Shown here one piece after another: positions 11,716 to 21,532 of a DNA stretch of 64,000 bases (position 1 is the first letter of the stretch; each line of letters opens with the position of its first letter). Position numbers and translations under genes: made by a program. The notes beneath the pieces were generated by a model that saw only the letters and a list, made by a program, of their open reading frames with translations, did not search any database and was not told where the DNA came from. The stretch comes from Spongilla lacustris (Eukaryota > Porifera > Demospongiae > Spongillida > Spongillidae). Location: assembly GCA_949361645.1 (NCBI GenBank), contig OX442432.1, positions 4,095,990 to 4,159,989 on the forward strand, written 5' to 3'.

Positions 11716-12377
11716 TATAGATTTGTGCATGGTTGTTTGTACTATATTAAAATATGTTCAAAAGATATAGTAGTATCACTAGCATGTCTAAGATACGACC
11801 AGTGCAGCCACATGTGTCATTTTAATAATAATATGTGTGCCGCGCACGATACGGCAAAGAACGCCACCCATGCGTCTCTGAAGCAATTCAGTAACATGTA
11901 GGAAGATGCGCGTCTTATTATAAACTACTGATTAATTGCTGCAAACATTATGATGCTGCATGCTGTACACAGTATATATAGGCCAAAAAGCAGACAATAT
12001 ACAAGCGATCTACTGCATGACTACGCTACAGTGTAAACTTTTAAAAAGTGGGATTTTGTTTCCCACAATCATTATCTAAGTTTTCATTTACTAAGCTATA
12101 AATTGACTTCTGTTTTCAAGGTTTCGATGAATTTTTATAACACTTTCCTAGTGCAGTTTTGTAAACCACTTTCTTCTCCTAGTATAAACCATATCCATGC
12201 AGCAATGTATACAAGGTTTTAATTTGCAAAGCAAGCGCATATACATGTATATGCCCACATGCACGCCGCCAATTGCAAATGCGCACGACATGCAATTCCG
12301 CGTGCCAACAAAAACAACAAAATCAATGTTTTGGCATACATGGCCGTGTATCAGCGCAAAAATAGTCACTACAATTT
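11716..12377. other. No gene seen; 3' flank of the cytokine-like gene
   Basis: No recognisable coding motif. It should contain the 3' UTR of the minus-strand gene at 12378, but no clear AATAAA was placed. Confidence 0.4.
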
Positions 12378-13013
12378 TCAGGCACTATAGTAAATGGTTG
12401 CTACAATACAGCACCCCACGTGGCACAGCGCAGCATTTATAGAATTCAGAACCCGTGCAGTTACACGCATTGGCATCCTAGCTGTCACAATATTCTGCAG
12501 TCCCAACCTCCACTCCTCAGCCGTACTGTTCAATATGGGGTCGGATTTGATGAGGATTGTGATAATCTGCTCAAGCGGTCTACATGAGTCAAATCCAAAC
12601 TCGCCACAAGCTGTAGTTTGCGTTCCAGAGCCATCGAAAATGTTTCCGTAGCACCTACCGGTAATCAATAAGGAAGGGAAGCGACTGTGATCCTTCGCAC
12701 ATATCAGCTGTAGAAGGCAGTCTCCATTTGGTGCATTCGTTGGGACACCACGCGGCTCTTCCAATTTTTCTCTGCAGATTTCATCTGCTTTGTCACCAGT
12801 TGAATAATTAGCATTCCACAACTGATACGCGTACGAATTAGAAGGATTTATAAAATTCTGCAATCGGTCGTATAATTGCTGCAGATTTTCATCGGAGTTT
12901 TGCAGTGGTGACGTTACTTGGGTCTGTACCCCCACGTCCACCACAGGCGTGCAAAAAGCCGTAGGAGTAGCCAGTGCTACTAGGAGGAACATATGAAGGC
13001 TTTCCTGGAACAT
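12378..13013 (-). CDS. Secreted IL-17-like cystine-knot protein, divergent
   Basis: Uninterrupted ORF of 211 codons from the ATG at 13013, which starts a good signal peptide (MFQESLHMFLLVALATPTAF, cut probably near 21-24). An ATG 27 codons upstream would put a charged extension before it. The core matches the IL-17-like gene at 29819-30454 in exact spacing: C99-x5-C105-x5-R111-F-P113-x7-C121, then SCRP at 143-146 and W169. IL-17 proteins are secreted dimeric cytokines that act through SEFIR-domain receptors. Here the first Pro-Trp after C99 is replaced by LL, and the C-x-C near the end of the fold is replaced by RMP (179-181), so one or two of the family's disulphides are missing. A hydrophobic Cys-rich tail follows (about 197-210). 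Single exon as read. Secretion is likely, membership in the family probable, function unknown. Confidence 0.6.
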   Translation of the reverse strand: MFQESLHMFLLVALATPTAFCTPVVDVGVQTQVTSPLQNSDENLQQLYDRLQNFINPSNSYAYQLWNANYSTGDKADEICREKLEEPRGVPTNAPNGDCLLQLICAKDHSRFPSLLITGRCYGNIFDGSGTQTTACGEFGFDSCRPLEQIITILIKSDPILNSTAEEWRLGLQNIVTARMPMRVTARVLNSINAALCHVGCCIVATIYYSA

Positions 13014-13099
13014 GATCTCGAGTTCTTGCACGCTCTCGAAGATTACACTTCGCTGAACGCTGCAACTAAACCAAATGAAGCGAAGAAGTTGCATTTATC

Positions 13100-13465
13100 T
13101 CCGCGCGCGCGCGGCGATGATTGTGTACCGTATATAAATATTACAGTGCGGCCGACCAACATTTAGCGCTGGGCAATTATCCAGCTGAAGCATAATAAAA
13201 AACCTCCTAATATATTAATGGTCTTTGGGAAACTCCAAAGGCTATAGCCAGAGATAATATAGATATATATTGTCTCTGCTATATCATGGTAGGACCGTCG
13301 CGTCTCCAATGCTACAAATAAATAAACAAAAGTCAGGTATATCGTGTCAATTAACGTAGGGTGCTCATTTGAATGAAACAAACATTTAGTGCTATACACA
13401 TCCATTCAGTAGGCACTTCCTGATCCTCCTTTCCCAGATTTAAATTTTACGCATAGAAGGTAAAT
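13100..13465. other. 5' flank of the cytokine-like gene; no further gene
   Basis: A CG alternation (CGCGCGCGCGGCG, about 13100) and TATATAAATA near 13133 lie upstream of the gene on its own strand and could belong to its promoter; this is only a suggestion. Confidence 0.3.
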
Positions 13466-13469
13466 ACAT

Positions 13470-13612
13470 GTTACGATTTCAAAGTTGGGTTTTTAAAGTT
13501 CATGACGTTTCCGTATGTAGTATACATGCATTAAAAGCTGCCTAATGTAATATATGTTGGGTTTTTAAAGGTTCGTGACGTTTATGTATGTAGTGAAAGC
13601 TGCCCAATGTAA
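13470..13612. repeat. Two-copy tandem duplication
   Basis: GTTGGGTTTTTAAAG..TTC.TGACGTTT.. and AAAGCTGCC.AATGTAAT occur twice in tandem, with a spacing of about 70 bp. Confidence 0.75.
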
Positions 13613-14590
13613 TACACGCAACGTACATGTATATACCATATGCATATGTAAACAAAACGATTCCATACAACATAAACACAACTACCATCAGAAACATAAT
13701 CAATGATACGAAGCAAGGTCGTGTTGTACGTAGTTCACTAACTGACCTTCCAAGTACCTGCCGCATTAAGTGAGAGATGAATGCGTATAAATTCCACTGG
13801 GACTATACAATACATATACACAATGCCATACATAAACAGAATATCCAAGAAAAATCTATTTTACTCCTTTCACGCATATCCTTTTACATAAAACGTCATG
13901 TCCCATCTTAAACGAAAAACTGTCATGACTCAGTGCATGGGTGCGTGAGTTAATTCAAATAATGAACTCATTGTCTCCCCTTTTCATCTCATTGTGACGT
14001 ACGATTTCTTATGAATGCTGAAGAGTTAAAGAGCTGTTGAGGGGGGGAGGGGGGGGGGGGGGGGTTGGATTCTTGGATTCTTTTGTGCTGGTTTGTTCTG
14101 GGTGGGTAACAGATAGGCAGGGTATACCAAAGATAGTGATCACACTGAATGTTAAAAAGTTTGTTCAAGAAGGAAAACATTCCTACTGGGTCTGTGTGGC
14201 TAACAAGTAAGATGTTCATGAAGCAGATTGCTGCATGGAAGATTCTGCATGGTGTCCCCAAACCTGTCCTTGTCTCCATTGCAAAGCATTACCCTTGCAC
14301 AAGGCAGACCTAAGGAATAAAACAGTAAAAATAAATGAACAAATCTATAACTCAGTAACTATAGATGCTAATAGTTTAACTAGTCTGGGGACAGGTTATG
14401 CAATCCAAGACTATAGCTTAGCCTTGAAAAGTTATATCTTTTTAGCAATTGAACTAAGAAAAGCTAAGTTGACAGCAATTACTATTAAAGGCTTTCCTTA
14501 TTATAAATCTGATCAGCAAAATGGCTTTGTTATACTGAAATATAACACCATACATTTTACCACAAGCCTTTTTCCACCCACCATCTCTGT
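13613..14590. other. No gene recognised; G run near 14041-14063
   Basis: A G-rich run interrupted by one A lies at about 14041-14063. A plus-strand ORF of 131 codons at 14235 has no motif I know. Confidence 0.4.
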
Positions 14591-14599
14591 GATTTGTGG

Positions 14600-14685
14600 G
14601 CTTCAGCTCCTTATGACAGGTAAAACCTAGTCCTTGTCAGAGCTAATGCCAAAGCACATCTGTCATGATCACCAGCATTGGGCAT
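14600..14685 (+). pseudogene. Tiny 3' scrap of R2/R4-type retrotransposon
   Basis: NLVLVRANAKAHLS in plus frame at about 14626-14668 matches the LVRANARALLSR ending of the larger copies. Confidence 0.5.
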
Positions 14686-14869
14686 CCAGCTTCTTTCCCC
14701 TCTCAATAATGCTGCCAGTGTATGCACAACTAGTTATTCATAATGGGTCATGTAGTGGGGCTAGGCTCCACACACTAATACATTACAAATTAACCAGCAT
14801 GAGCTCTATTATATCCTCTGTCACTAGGTAGGACAATGCAATGACAGAATTATCATGCAGAAGGCAATA

Positions 14870-14935
14870 CCACACACACACACACAAACACACATACACA
14901 AACAAACACACACGCTCACACACACACACACCACT
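14870..14935. repeat. Microsatellite (CA)n with interruptions
   Basis: ACACACACACAAACACACATACAC-type sequence. Confidence 0.95.
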
Positions 14936-15184
14936 AAATACATATTCACCTCATATTAGAAAAGCAGAGTGTCATTACAGTATCATAAACAGTAATTGGC
15001 CACATTTTGACACAATGCAGTCGATATAATGTTCAATGAGGTGTGTACTGGGTACTAGCAGAAAATTGATAATTTTCTTATGCACTGCTGAGTTCCAGTG
15101 TGCATGATGCCTAGCTATTTGGAATTTATCAAAACGGTGAGCCATTTTTTTTTTTCTAATCCTCACCTCATATGTCATGCTGTA

Positions 15185-15625
15185 CTATCTCCAGACATCA
15201 ACTGCTTGCCTTATGAAGTGTGAAATATTGAGTGTCAGTTTTGAACACAAGCAGCATGAGCCTTTGACATCCGAGTATGCACTGGCTAAAACACTAACGT
15301 AGCAGTGCATAAGATTGTACACGTAAATTATTACTGTTTCTGCTAGTACAAATGCCAAAGCAAGATCACATTGGCATTCATCTGGCACAGATTTATAAAC
15401 AGCACTTCTGTAAGGAGTAACTAAGGCTATGAGGCTCAGATCGAAGGCATAGTTGTGGTATTCTGATCCTGCCACTTCCAGAAGGTTCTTGAATAGGCTA
15501 ATAAGTAACTTTTCAAGATAACAATGACTATCATACACAGCAAGATGCAAAAGCAACTTACAATCTGGAGCACCAAAAGCTATTGTTAATGTATAAATAT
15601 TTTTAATTGTGCAATATGTTCCCAC
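15185..15625 (-). CDS. Unidentified exon or ORF, 146 codons
   Basis: A minus-strand open stretch with balanced, protein-like composition (CKLLLHLAVYDSHCYLEKLL ... ECQCDLALAFVLAET). It is leucine-rich and probably helical, with no catalytic motif. It may be an internal exon of a gene on this strand together with the open stretch at 16800-17040. Borders are not established, and I do not recognise a family. Confidence 0.3.
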   Translation of the reverse strand: MGTYCTIKNIYTLTIAFGAPDCKLLLHLAVYDSHCYLEKLLISLFKNLLEVAGSEYHNYAFDLSLIALVTPYRSAVYKSVPDECQCDLALAFVLAETVIIYVYNLMHCYVSVLASAYSDVKGSCCLCSKLTLNISHFIRQAVDVWR

Positions 15626-15699
15626 ATTTTCATACCAGGTTGTCAGGTAGAAGCTTAGATGGCACAGATGGGTTTTCTCTAGCTAGTGTGAATCAACTC

Positions 15700-16800
15700 C
15701 ATATGAAAATCGTGGTGTACACCTACACCAATAACTTGATTCCTTTCGAAACTGTTACTGACCCTTAAGTCTAACATGAGAATATTGTTGCTGGAAGTTG
15801 TCTAATCTGTTTCCATACTGGTTATGTTATTGTAAACATACATTGTACATATCCATAAATGTTACCAATATTAATAGTTGGTAACAAAATGCTGGCCCAT
15901 TTGTCATCACACATAATGTTTTGAACATATTGCTCATGTGCAATTCCTTTGTAGAACAGTAAAAATAACAGCTTACATCTCAATCCTGAGTGCATCACTG
16001 TCTTGTTCAAACATGCTGTTTAGCTAAGTCCATGGTACAAACCAGTTCTGCTAAATTTATATTTATCTTGCTTTATGTTGACATTGCCAGGAAACTTGTT
16101 CATGATTATGAATGTGGTGTCATGCTATCACTATGGTCCTATTGCACTATGGTCCTATGCTGTGCATGCAATCACTATGGTCCTATATCCTGAGCAACCA
16201 ATTGTAGTTGACCTACACGTATGACATAGTACCTTTTAACAATAAATCTACAAGACCCTCCAACATTGATGGATTTCATAAATGAAGTTGCAGCTATTAT
16301 TCCTTCTAAATAGAGAGCATTTGGCATTCAGCTAGGCCTATCCCAAGGTGCTCTGAATGGTATCCAAAGTAACCATGCAGGCAAACCACAGGCGTGGCAG
16401 AGTTCAGGAAGAAACAAGCCAACACTACCGCTGGTCCATTCACATGTACATCAGTAACAAATGCTGTGATGACAGCAGCAGTTGATGAAGTAGATCTATT
16501 GCTGGCTGAATCATTACAAGAACAACTTAAAATAGCAAAGTGTATTATAGCATAGAAGAGCAGAATGTACTGTTTGTCACTCAGTAGTTGTGATTGTGTG
16601 CCAGTGTAATATGGATGTGTGATATGTGCCCCCCCCCCGTATACATAATAACCTCCTAGGAAGGGTCCCCTCCCCTCTCCTGTCCATCCATCGACATTGT
16701 GCATCAAGTTATAAATAAGTGTTCCCCCTCCCCCCTTACCTTGACTGGACATATTGTGTAATAGTCCCTGTCCACCTACTCCTCCTGTACACAAATGACA
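15700..16800. other. No gene recognised; three copies of CACTATGGTCCTAT
   Basis: The 14-bp word CACTATGGTCCTAT recurs at about 16130-16190. A minus ORF at 16306-16818 includes a C run and low-complexity sequence and is probably spurious. Confidence 0.4.
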
Positions 16801-17040
16801 TGTACATGTATGTATCATTTGAGGGCATCAATTCATATGGCATTCTATAAATGCAACACTGATTCAGTTTTGGTGTATTCAAACCAGCAAAATGCAAGCA
16901 GTAGTCATTGTACAATGCGTGAACAAAATGCAGAAGATCTAAATTCAAAACAGAGCTAAACTGCAATAATTCATTCATTGCAATTTCAGAAGTAACATTA
17001 AAAGCTGTGTTGTTTATGATAAGACCCAGAGAAGGACCTT
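16800..17040 (-). CDS. Unidentified exon candidate
   Basis: Minus frame open from about 17040 reads INIHDQGPSLGLIINNTAFN, then ELLQFSSVLNLDLLHFVHAL and FAGLNTPKLNQCC. The GLIINNTAF piece resembles the first strand of a caspase domain (LIINN..F), but the Arg-Gly-rich loop, the His-Gly and the QACRG motifs do not follow in order, so I do not call it one. No confirmed splice sites. Confidence 0.25.
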
Positions 17041-17099
17041 GATCATGAATATTGATTGGTGAGGGCTCTGAGAACTGCTGATCTGGGACCTGCTAACAT

Positions 17100-18300
17100 A
17101 CCATCATCCAGATATCAGGAATAGTAGGACAAGTCTGCACAAGCCTTGGTTCTTCTTAGACAATGTGGGAGCTTTTGTAGGCTGGTGCAACTATCTAGAA
17201 ATACTCCACTTCCCATAGTTAAGGAGGCCTTTGCCAAGTTTGATGATTGTGTGCAGCGATGCTTCTCAGATTGTATTGCAGTTGATATGTCTGCCTCCAC
17301 CTGGCAGCAGGCACAATTGAGCTTAATATAAACGGGTGGGGGGGGGGAGGGGGGGCCTAGGGCTTCGACGCAGATCTTGCCATTCCCCCACAGCATACAT
17401 AGCATCATTTCAGTCATCAGGCCTCTCCTCATTGTCAGGTATGTATCAGTCCTCTTTAGTGACAGTCTTGTAGACCCCTAGGATTTCCTTACTCTTGAGT
17501 TGGTACAAAATTCCCATCTCTCACAGAAAGTCTTATCTTGAAGACCATTAGTTCAATAACCTTTTTCTAAGTGCAACCTTGACTGACAGGGCTCACCTTT
17601 TATCCATCTCTTCCCCTCATGCCTCTGCCTGGCTGTCAGTCACTCCCTCCCCTCGACTCAACCTCCACCTGGATCCTGCAGAACTTTAAGTGGCACTGAA
17701 GTGGTGGTTGGGTATCCCGGTTGTCCAAGGCCAAAGTTGCTTGCTCTGTCCTTCCTTTGCATTGGATGACTTTGGCCATCATGCCCTCAGTTGTACGCCA
17801 TGGAGAGGATGTGGTATCGTGCCATAATGAGCTCTGGGACATTTTTTCAGACTTCTGCCGACTTGCTTGCCTGGGTCCACGTCTGGAGATGGGCTGCGGG
17901 GCTGGGTTTACCAATTCACAATCCTGCCCAGCAGACGTTCTTGTCCCTAACTGGGAACTTGGCAAACCTGCTGCCTTTGACTTGTCCGTCACATCCACAC
18001 TATGTTCAAGTGTCTTAGTTAGCATGATGGCGGGTTTGGCAGCCCTTGCAGCTGAGAACAATAACAATGACAGGAAATGTGAGGTACTGGGTTGTGTCTG
18101 TATCCCACTTGTGGACGACACCTATGGGTGTTGGGGTGCTGCAGCAGTACTAGTGGTAGCTTTTTCTAAGCTCGCTGGTCACCTTTCGACCAGGCTAAAC
18201 CAACCCAAGTCCAAGAGCATCTTTGGAATACACAGCCGCCTGGGCCTAGCTTTAGTGAGAGCCAACTGCAGAGCCATCCTGTCCAGGGTAACTTGACTGT
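17100..18300 (+). pseudogene. Decayed R2/R4-type retrotransposon, 3' half
   Basis: Plus-strand blocks in several frames follow the order of the intact copy at 56953: FLRQCGSFCRLVQLSRNTPL, FDDCVQRCFSDCIAVD, ISSPHASAWLSVTPSPRLNL, LKWWLGIPVV, DDFGHHALSCTP, ADVLVPNWELGKPAAFDLSV and, last, RLGLALVRANCRAILSRVT. These are the thumb region, the zinc knuckle and the endonuclease-like region. A G-rich insertion (about 17337-17356) and multiple shifts make it non-functional. Confidence 0.8.
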
Positions 18301-18428
18301 AAGGCCTGAAGTTCCTCTCTTTTAGGTTTCTGAGGTTTTATGCATTTAGTTCTTTAACATTTCATTGACTTAATATAATACAATACCAGACTACGCAACT
18401 TTAGCAGCGTGATGTCGGGGAAGAATTT

Positions 18429-18431
<3 letters not shown>

Positions 18432-18459
<28 letters not shown>

Positions 18460-18493
18460 AAATATCATATTGGGGGGGGGGGGGGGGGGGGGG
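18432..18493. repeat. Poly-C / poly-G hairpin
   Basis: C28 (18432-18459), then a 12-base loop, then G22 (18472-18493). The two runs can pair as a hairpin of 22 or more G:C pairs. CTGCCCC and GGGGCAG word pairs outside extend the symmetry. Confidence 0.9.
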
Positions 18494-18889
18494 AAGGGGC
18501 AGAGCCCCTCATAATTGCGATTAACCTTAATATGAATAAGCGTTTGCGGTATGGTTCAAGTAATGTGATTCGCTGCCAGTATGCCACTCATCTATTTAAT
18601 TACATGTCCAGTTGCTTCATTGACTCGTTGTACTAATATTCTCTATCGTAGATCTTTCCAGGTGTCGAAAATGTTAATACGATAGTTGCTTGCAGGAATC
18701 CATTTTTAGCAAGGACGTTTGTGTGGATAGGCAATTGAGAATGCTAGTACACCGGTGTGGGAGGGTGGATTGTCCCCCCGTGCAGAATGTCCCCCCGGAT
18801 TCTGCACTAGGACCTATAGGATAACAAAGGAAACAGTTATAAACATCCAACAGGCTGGTTTTTAACAAAACCCCGTCCTTATATACTGT

Positions 18890-19130
18890 AGCGTAAAAAC
18901 CATGATGGCATCCTGCCCGGATTGTGCGTCCGGGATGGGAATACATGTGGTTCTACCCTGGTTCTGTTGAACAAAAACCATATTGAAGCATACGTCAACA
19001 TGGGTTTTGTCCGACAAAACCGGGGTTGAATCATATCTATTCCCACCCTGGACGCTCAATCCCAGTAAGGGTTTTACACTATTCCTATACCTGGACGCAG
19101 GATGCATGCATGGTTTTTATTATGTGTTTA
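18890..19130. repeat. Imperfect foldback element
   Basis: GCGTCCGGGATGGGAATA (from about 18926) pairs with TATTCCCACCCTGGACGC (ending near 19053), with further pairing of ACAAAAACCA to TGGGTTTTGT inside. Outer words AAAAACCATG / CATGGTTTTT extend the symmetry. No gene. Confidence 0.6.
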
Positions 19131-19149
19131 CGTCTGGGTACCCGACTGA

Positions 19150-19330
19150 TCGATTGTACTACACACCCAGGAAAGTTTATTTTGTATCAAATATGTGCCC
19201 ATATATGTATCAAAACAATTCCCTCATATTTGGAACATCGATCTTAGTAAGCAGACACGTATGAAATATGTGAAATCCATTCGCAGCACAATAATGTTCT
19301 CATATATGGCACAAATATGTGGTTCCCAGT
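19150..19330. repeat. AT-rich repeat related to 25680-25895
   Basis: Shares ACACACCCAGG.AA, TTTGTATCAAATATGTGCCC-type words and ATATATG palindromes with 25680-25895, in inverted orientation, which reads ATGATACA...CCTGGGTGTGTATC. Confidence 0.5.
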
Positions 19331-19679
19331 ATGGCGGTACGGACCCACCTTCCCCTATCCTTGGCCTCGTGTTTTATAATTGACAAGAAACATTTTTTTC
19401 CCCTAGTACATGTACAGCAGCAAATGCAAAGCAAAGAGATATATCTGGAGCAGCTCCACAAAGACTGGTGGTTCGGTGTTCCAGACTGCGTGCTATGTAT
19501 AAATAAAAACTTTTTTTAATTTTTTACATACACCGTATAAGTAGTACTTACAGTCATAAACTGAACACGGCTCGGACAGCTAGAGAAGAGAAACATCCAC
19601 ATCCGGATCATATACGTGGATATAGCAACTAACTAATCTTACGACTTTTGCTCATAGTTGCAAATTTTTAGGAGGAGGG

Positions 19680-19710
19680 AGGGGGGGGGGGGGGGGGGGG
19701 GGGAGAGAGA
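19680..19710. repeat. G run followed by GAGAGA
   Basis: About 22 G in a row, then GAGAGAGAGAAG. Confidence 0.9.
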
Positions 19711-19819
19711 GAAGACAACCGCACGACAATTTCGGCAACTTACGGGATCATGTAGGCACTGTCTGTTAAAAACCATTGCCATGCATGAATGAAGTCAGTT
19801 CAAATTCAATGTCTTCATA

Positions 19820-20095
19820 ATCGTTCTACCCGCCAAAAAAAGACACTGATTATCTACGTACCGGGCTAGTTAGTTCAATATCTTCGTCTTCCGCTTTTCT
19901 TCCACTAACCAGAATTCATCTGGTTAGACTAATCTAAAAAAGACGATCGATTACTAGTACCGGGGTATGAACATACCGGGCTAGTCTATCGTTCGTCGTC
20001 TTCCGCTTTTCTCTCTTCATCAGAACTCATCTGGTTTGACTCACCTAAAAAAAGACGATCGTTTATCCACTTACCGGGCACTAAGAGCATCCATG
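19820..20095. repeat. Two to three imperfect copies of a roughly 130-bp unit
   Basis: TACCGGGCTAGT, CGTCTTCCGCTTTTCT, CATCTGGTT.GACT and AAAAAAGACGATCG recur in the same order at about 19855-19950 and 19975-20075. It lies just upstream of the plus-strand gene and could be subterminal repeats of a DNA transposon. Confidence 0.65.
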
Positions 20096-20176
20096 TCAAC
20101 ACCATCACAATGAATTTTCTAAAATGCACGTGTTTCGCGACGTGTAATTGGAACAAACAAGACATCTGCAGTATCC

Positions 20177-21283
20177 ATGGCTTCGCCGCAACCAATCGAT
20201 TTAATACAACCATCAGCGCGATCTGCTTGTATCACTGGTATGTTTGTAATATGTCCTCGAAATATGCGTTAATCTTAAGATGCATCCTTAGGTCCACCGC
20301 GCGTATCCCGTCTGTCTACGAGTGGTATTACAGGTAGGCCTAACTCTAGTAGTACCGGTAGTGTCGCCGCAGACTCTCGTAATGAAGAAAGTTCGGGGGC
20401 AGTGACACACAGGATAGAAGCAGTAGAAAAACAAGTAGTTCATCTAAATGCTACTGTTCAGGAAATGCATAAGCTGTTGACCAAAATGGCACAGGAAACG
20501 TTTCGTATTGTAGGGAGTATGTATGAGGTAACTTATTGACCCACGATTGACGAATTTATAACATATCTTTTCGTATAGGCACCTTTGAAGCTCGAACTAG
20601 CTAAAGCCTTCTGTATGTCACTTAAACGTGACATATCTGAAGAACAGCTGCAGGTAAGTACTATAAAATATTATTATAGTTGCAATGTAATACATTTATA
20701 AAATGAATTAATAGGCCATTGTGAGAGGTGTTTTAAAAAACGAAGACAAAGATATAACAAAACACCAGTGTGCCATGACTTATGGGAGAGCTAGCTTCTC
20801 CAAGTTTAGAGCTGAATTAAGAAAGGAGAAAGGTCAACAGTTAATTATGCTACACATGCCACATGAAATGTAATATTACAAATAGGTCATTGGAAAAAAG
20901 CCATATGCTCTATTCAAGTTTCTCCCAACCGAAGAACTGGCTGAGAGAATAATCAAATCAATGAAGGCACCCAAAGATGTGAAGTTGCAATATACTAAAC
21001 ATATTGCAATTCTTGTAAGTAATCTCATGTATAGATCATGCAGAATCTGAATCTTTGGGTTTTTTTTTCTTTTCTTTTATTAAAATTTCAGCGTAATTTC
21101 ATCAGACATGGAGGTGATACTGCTAATTTATATGAGAAGTTTAAAGAGTGGCTATGTGATGACAGAGATATTGACTGGATGTCAATTATGGAGGAGGATA
21201 GCCACATCCCCGCAGGTGCCAGTCAGCTTCGCATTTCTCATGGTCTTGAGATCCAAAATCAAGATCGCATAGCTGGCAATTAA
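20177..21283 (+). CDS. Unidentified six-exon gene (272 codons), possible transposon accessory gene
   Basis: Exons: 20177-20237, 20292-20527, 20579-20653, 20715-20840, 20886-21014 and 21092-21283. The phases fit throughout, and introns are 45-77 bp. The protein starts MASPQPIDLIQPSARSACIT. It then has a Ser-rich stretch and a predicted coiled coil (VTHRIEAVEKQVVHLNATVQ..), then a mixed region (KPYALFKFLPTEELAERIIK) and an acidic end. I recognise no family. One donor is abnormal: after exon 4 the intron begins TTAATT, not GT, although the phase and sense (GQQ|VIGKK) demand a border there. It faces, tail to tail, the Plavaka-like transposase gene 250 bp away, so both may belong to one transposon. 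Coding status is likely from exon structure; function is unknown. Confidence 0.6.
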
Positions 21284-21532
21284 GTGCTGGGATGATGATC
21301 AATGAGCTGACCACTGCCTACATGCCTACATTACAATCTTGCAGTCTGATTTCACCTATCATTTTAGATTGTTGGACATTTTATCATTCACAATTCAATT
21401 TCTTTTTTCAACATACAAATGATTTCAAGCTATGAAGGGATTTTAATACATGTACATGGAAAAACGAGCATGTTAACATAGAAGAATGATTGGGATGCCT
21501 AACAATGAATACACATCTACATATATAACATA

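Noticed and set aside
16860..17040. Caspase-like GLIINNTAF and PKLNQCC words
   Set aside because: The distance between them is far too short for a caspase, and the catalytic His-Gly motif is absent.
17721..18296. 191-codon plus ORF as a host gene
   Set aside because: Parts of it are the LINE endonuclease region read across frame shifts (VPNWELGKPAAFDLSVTS), so it is a pseudogene piece.
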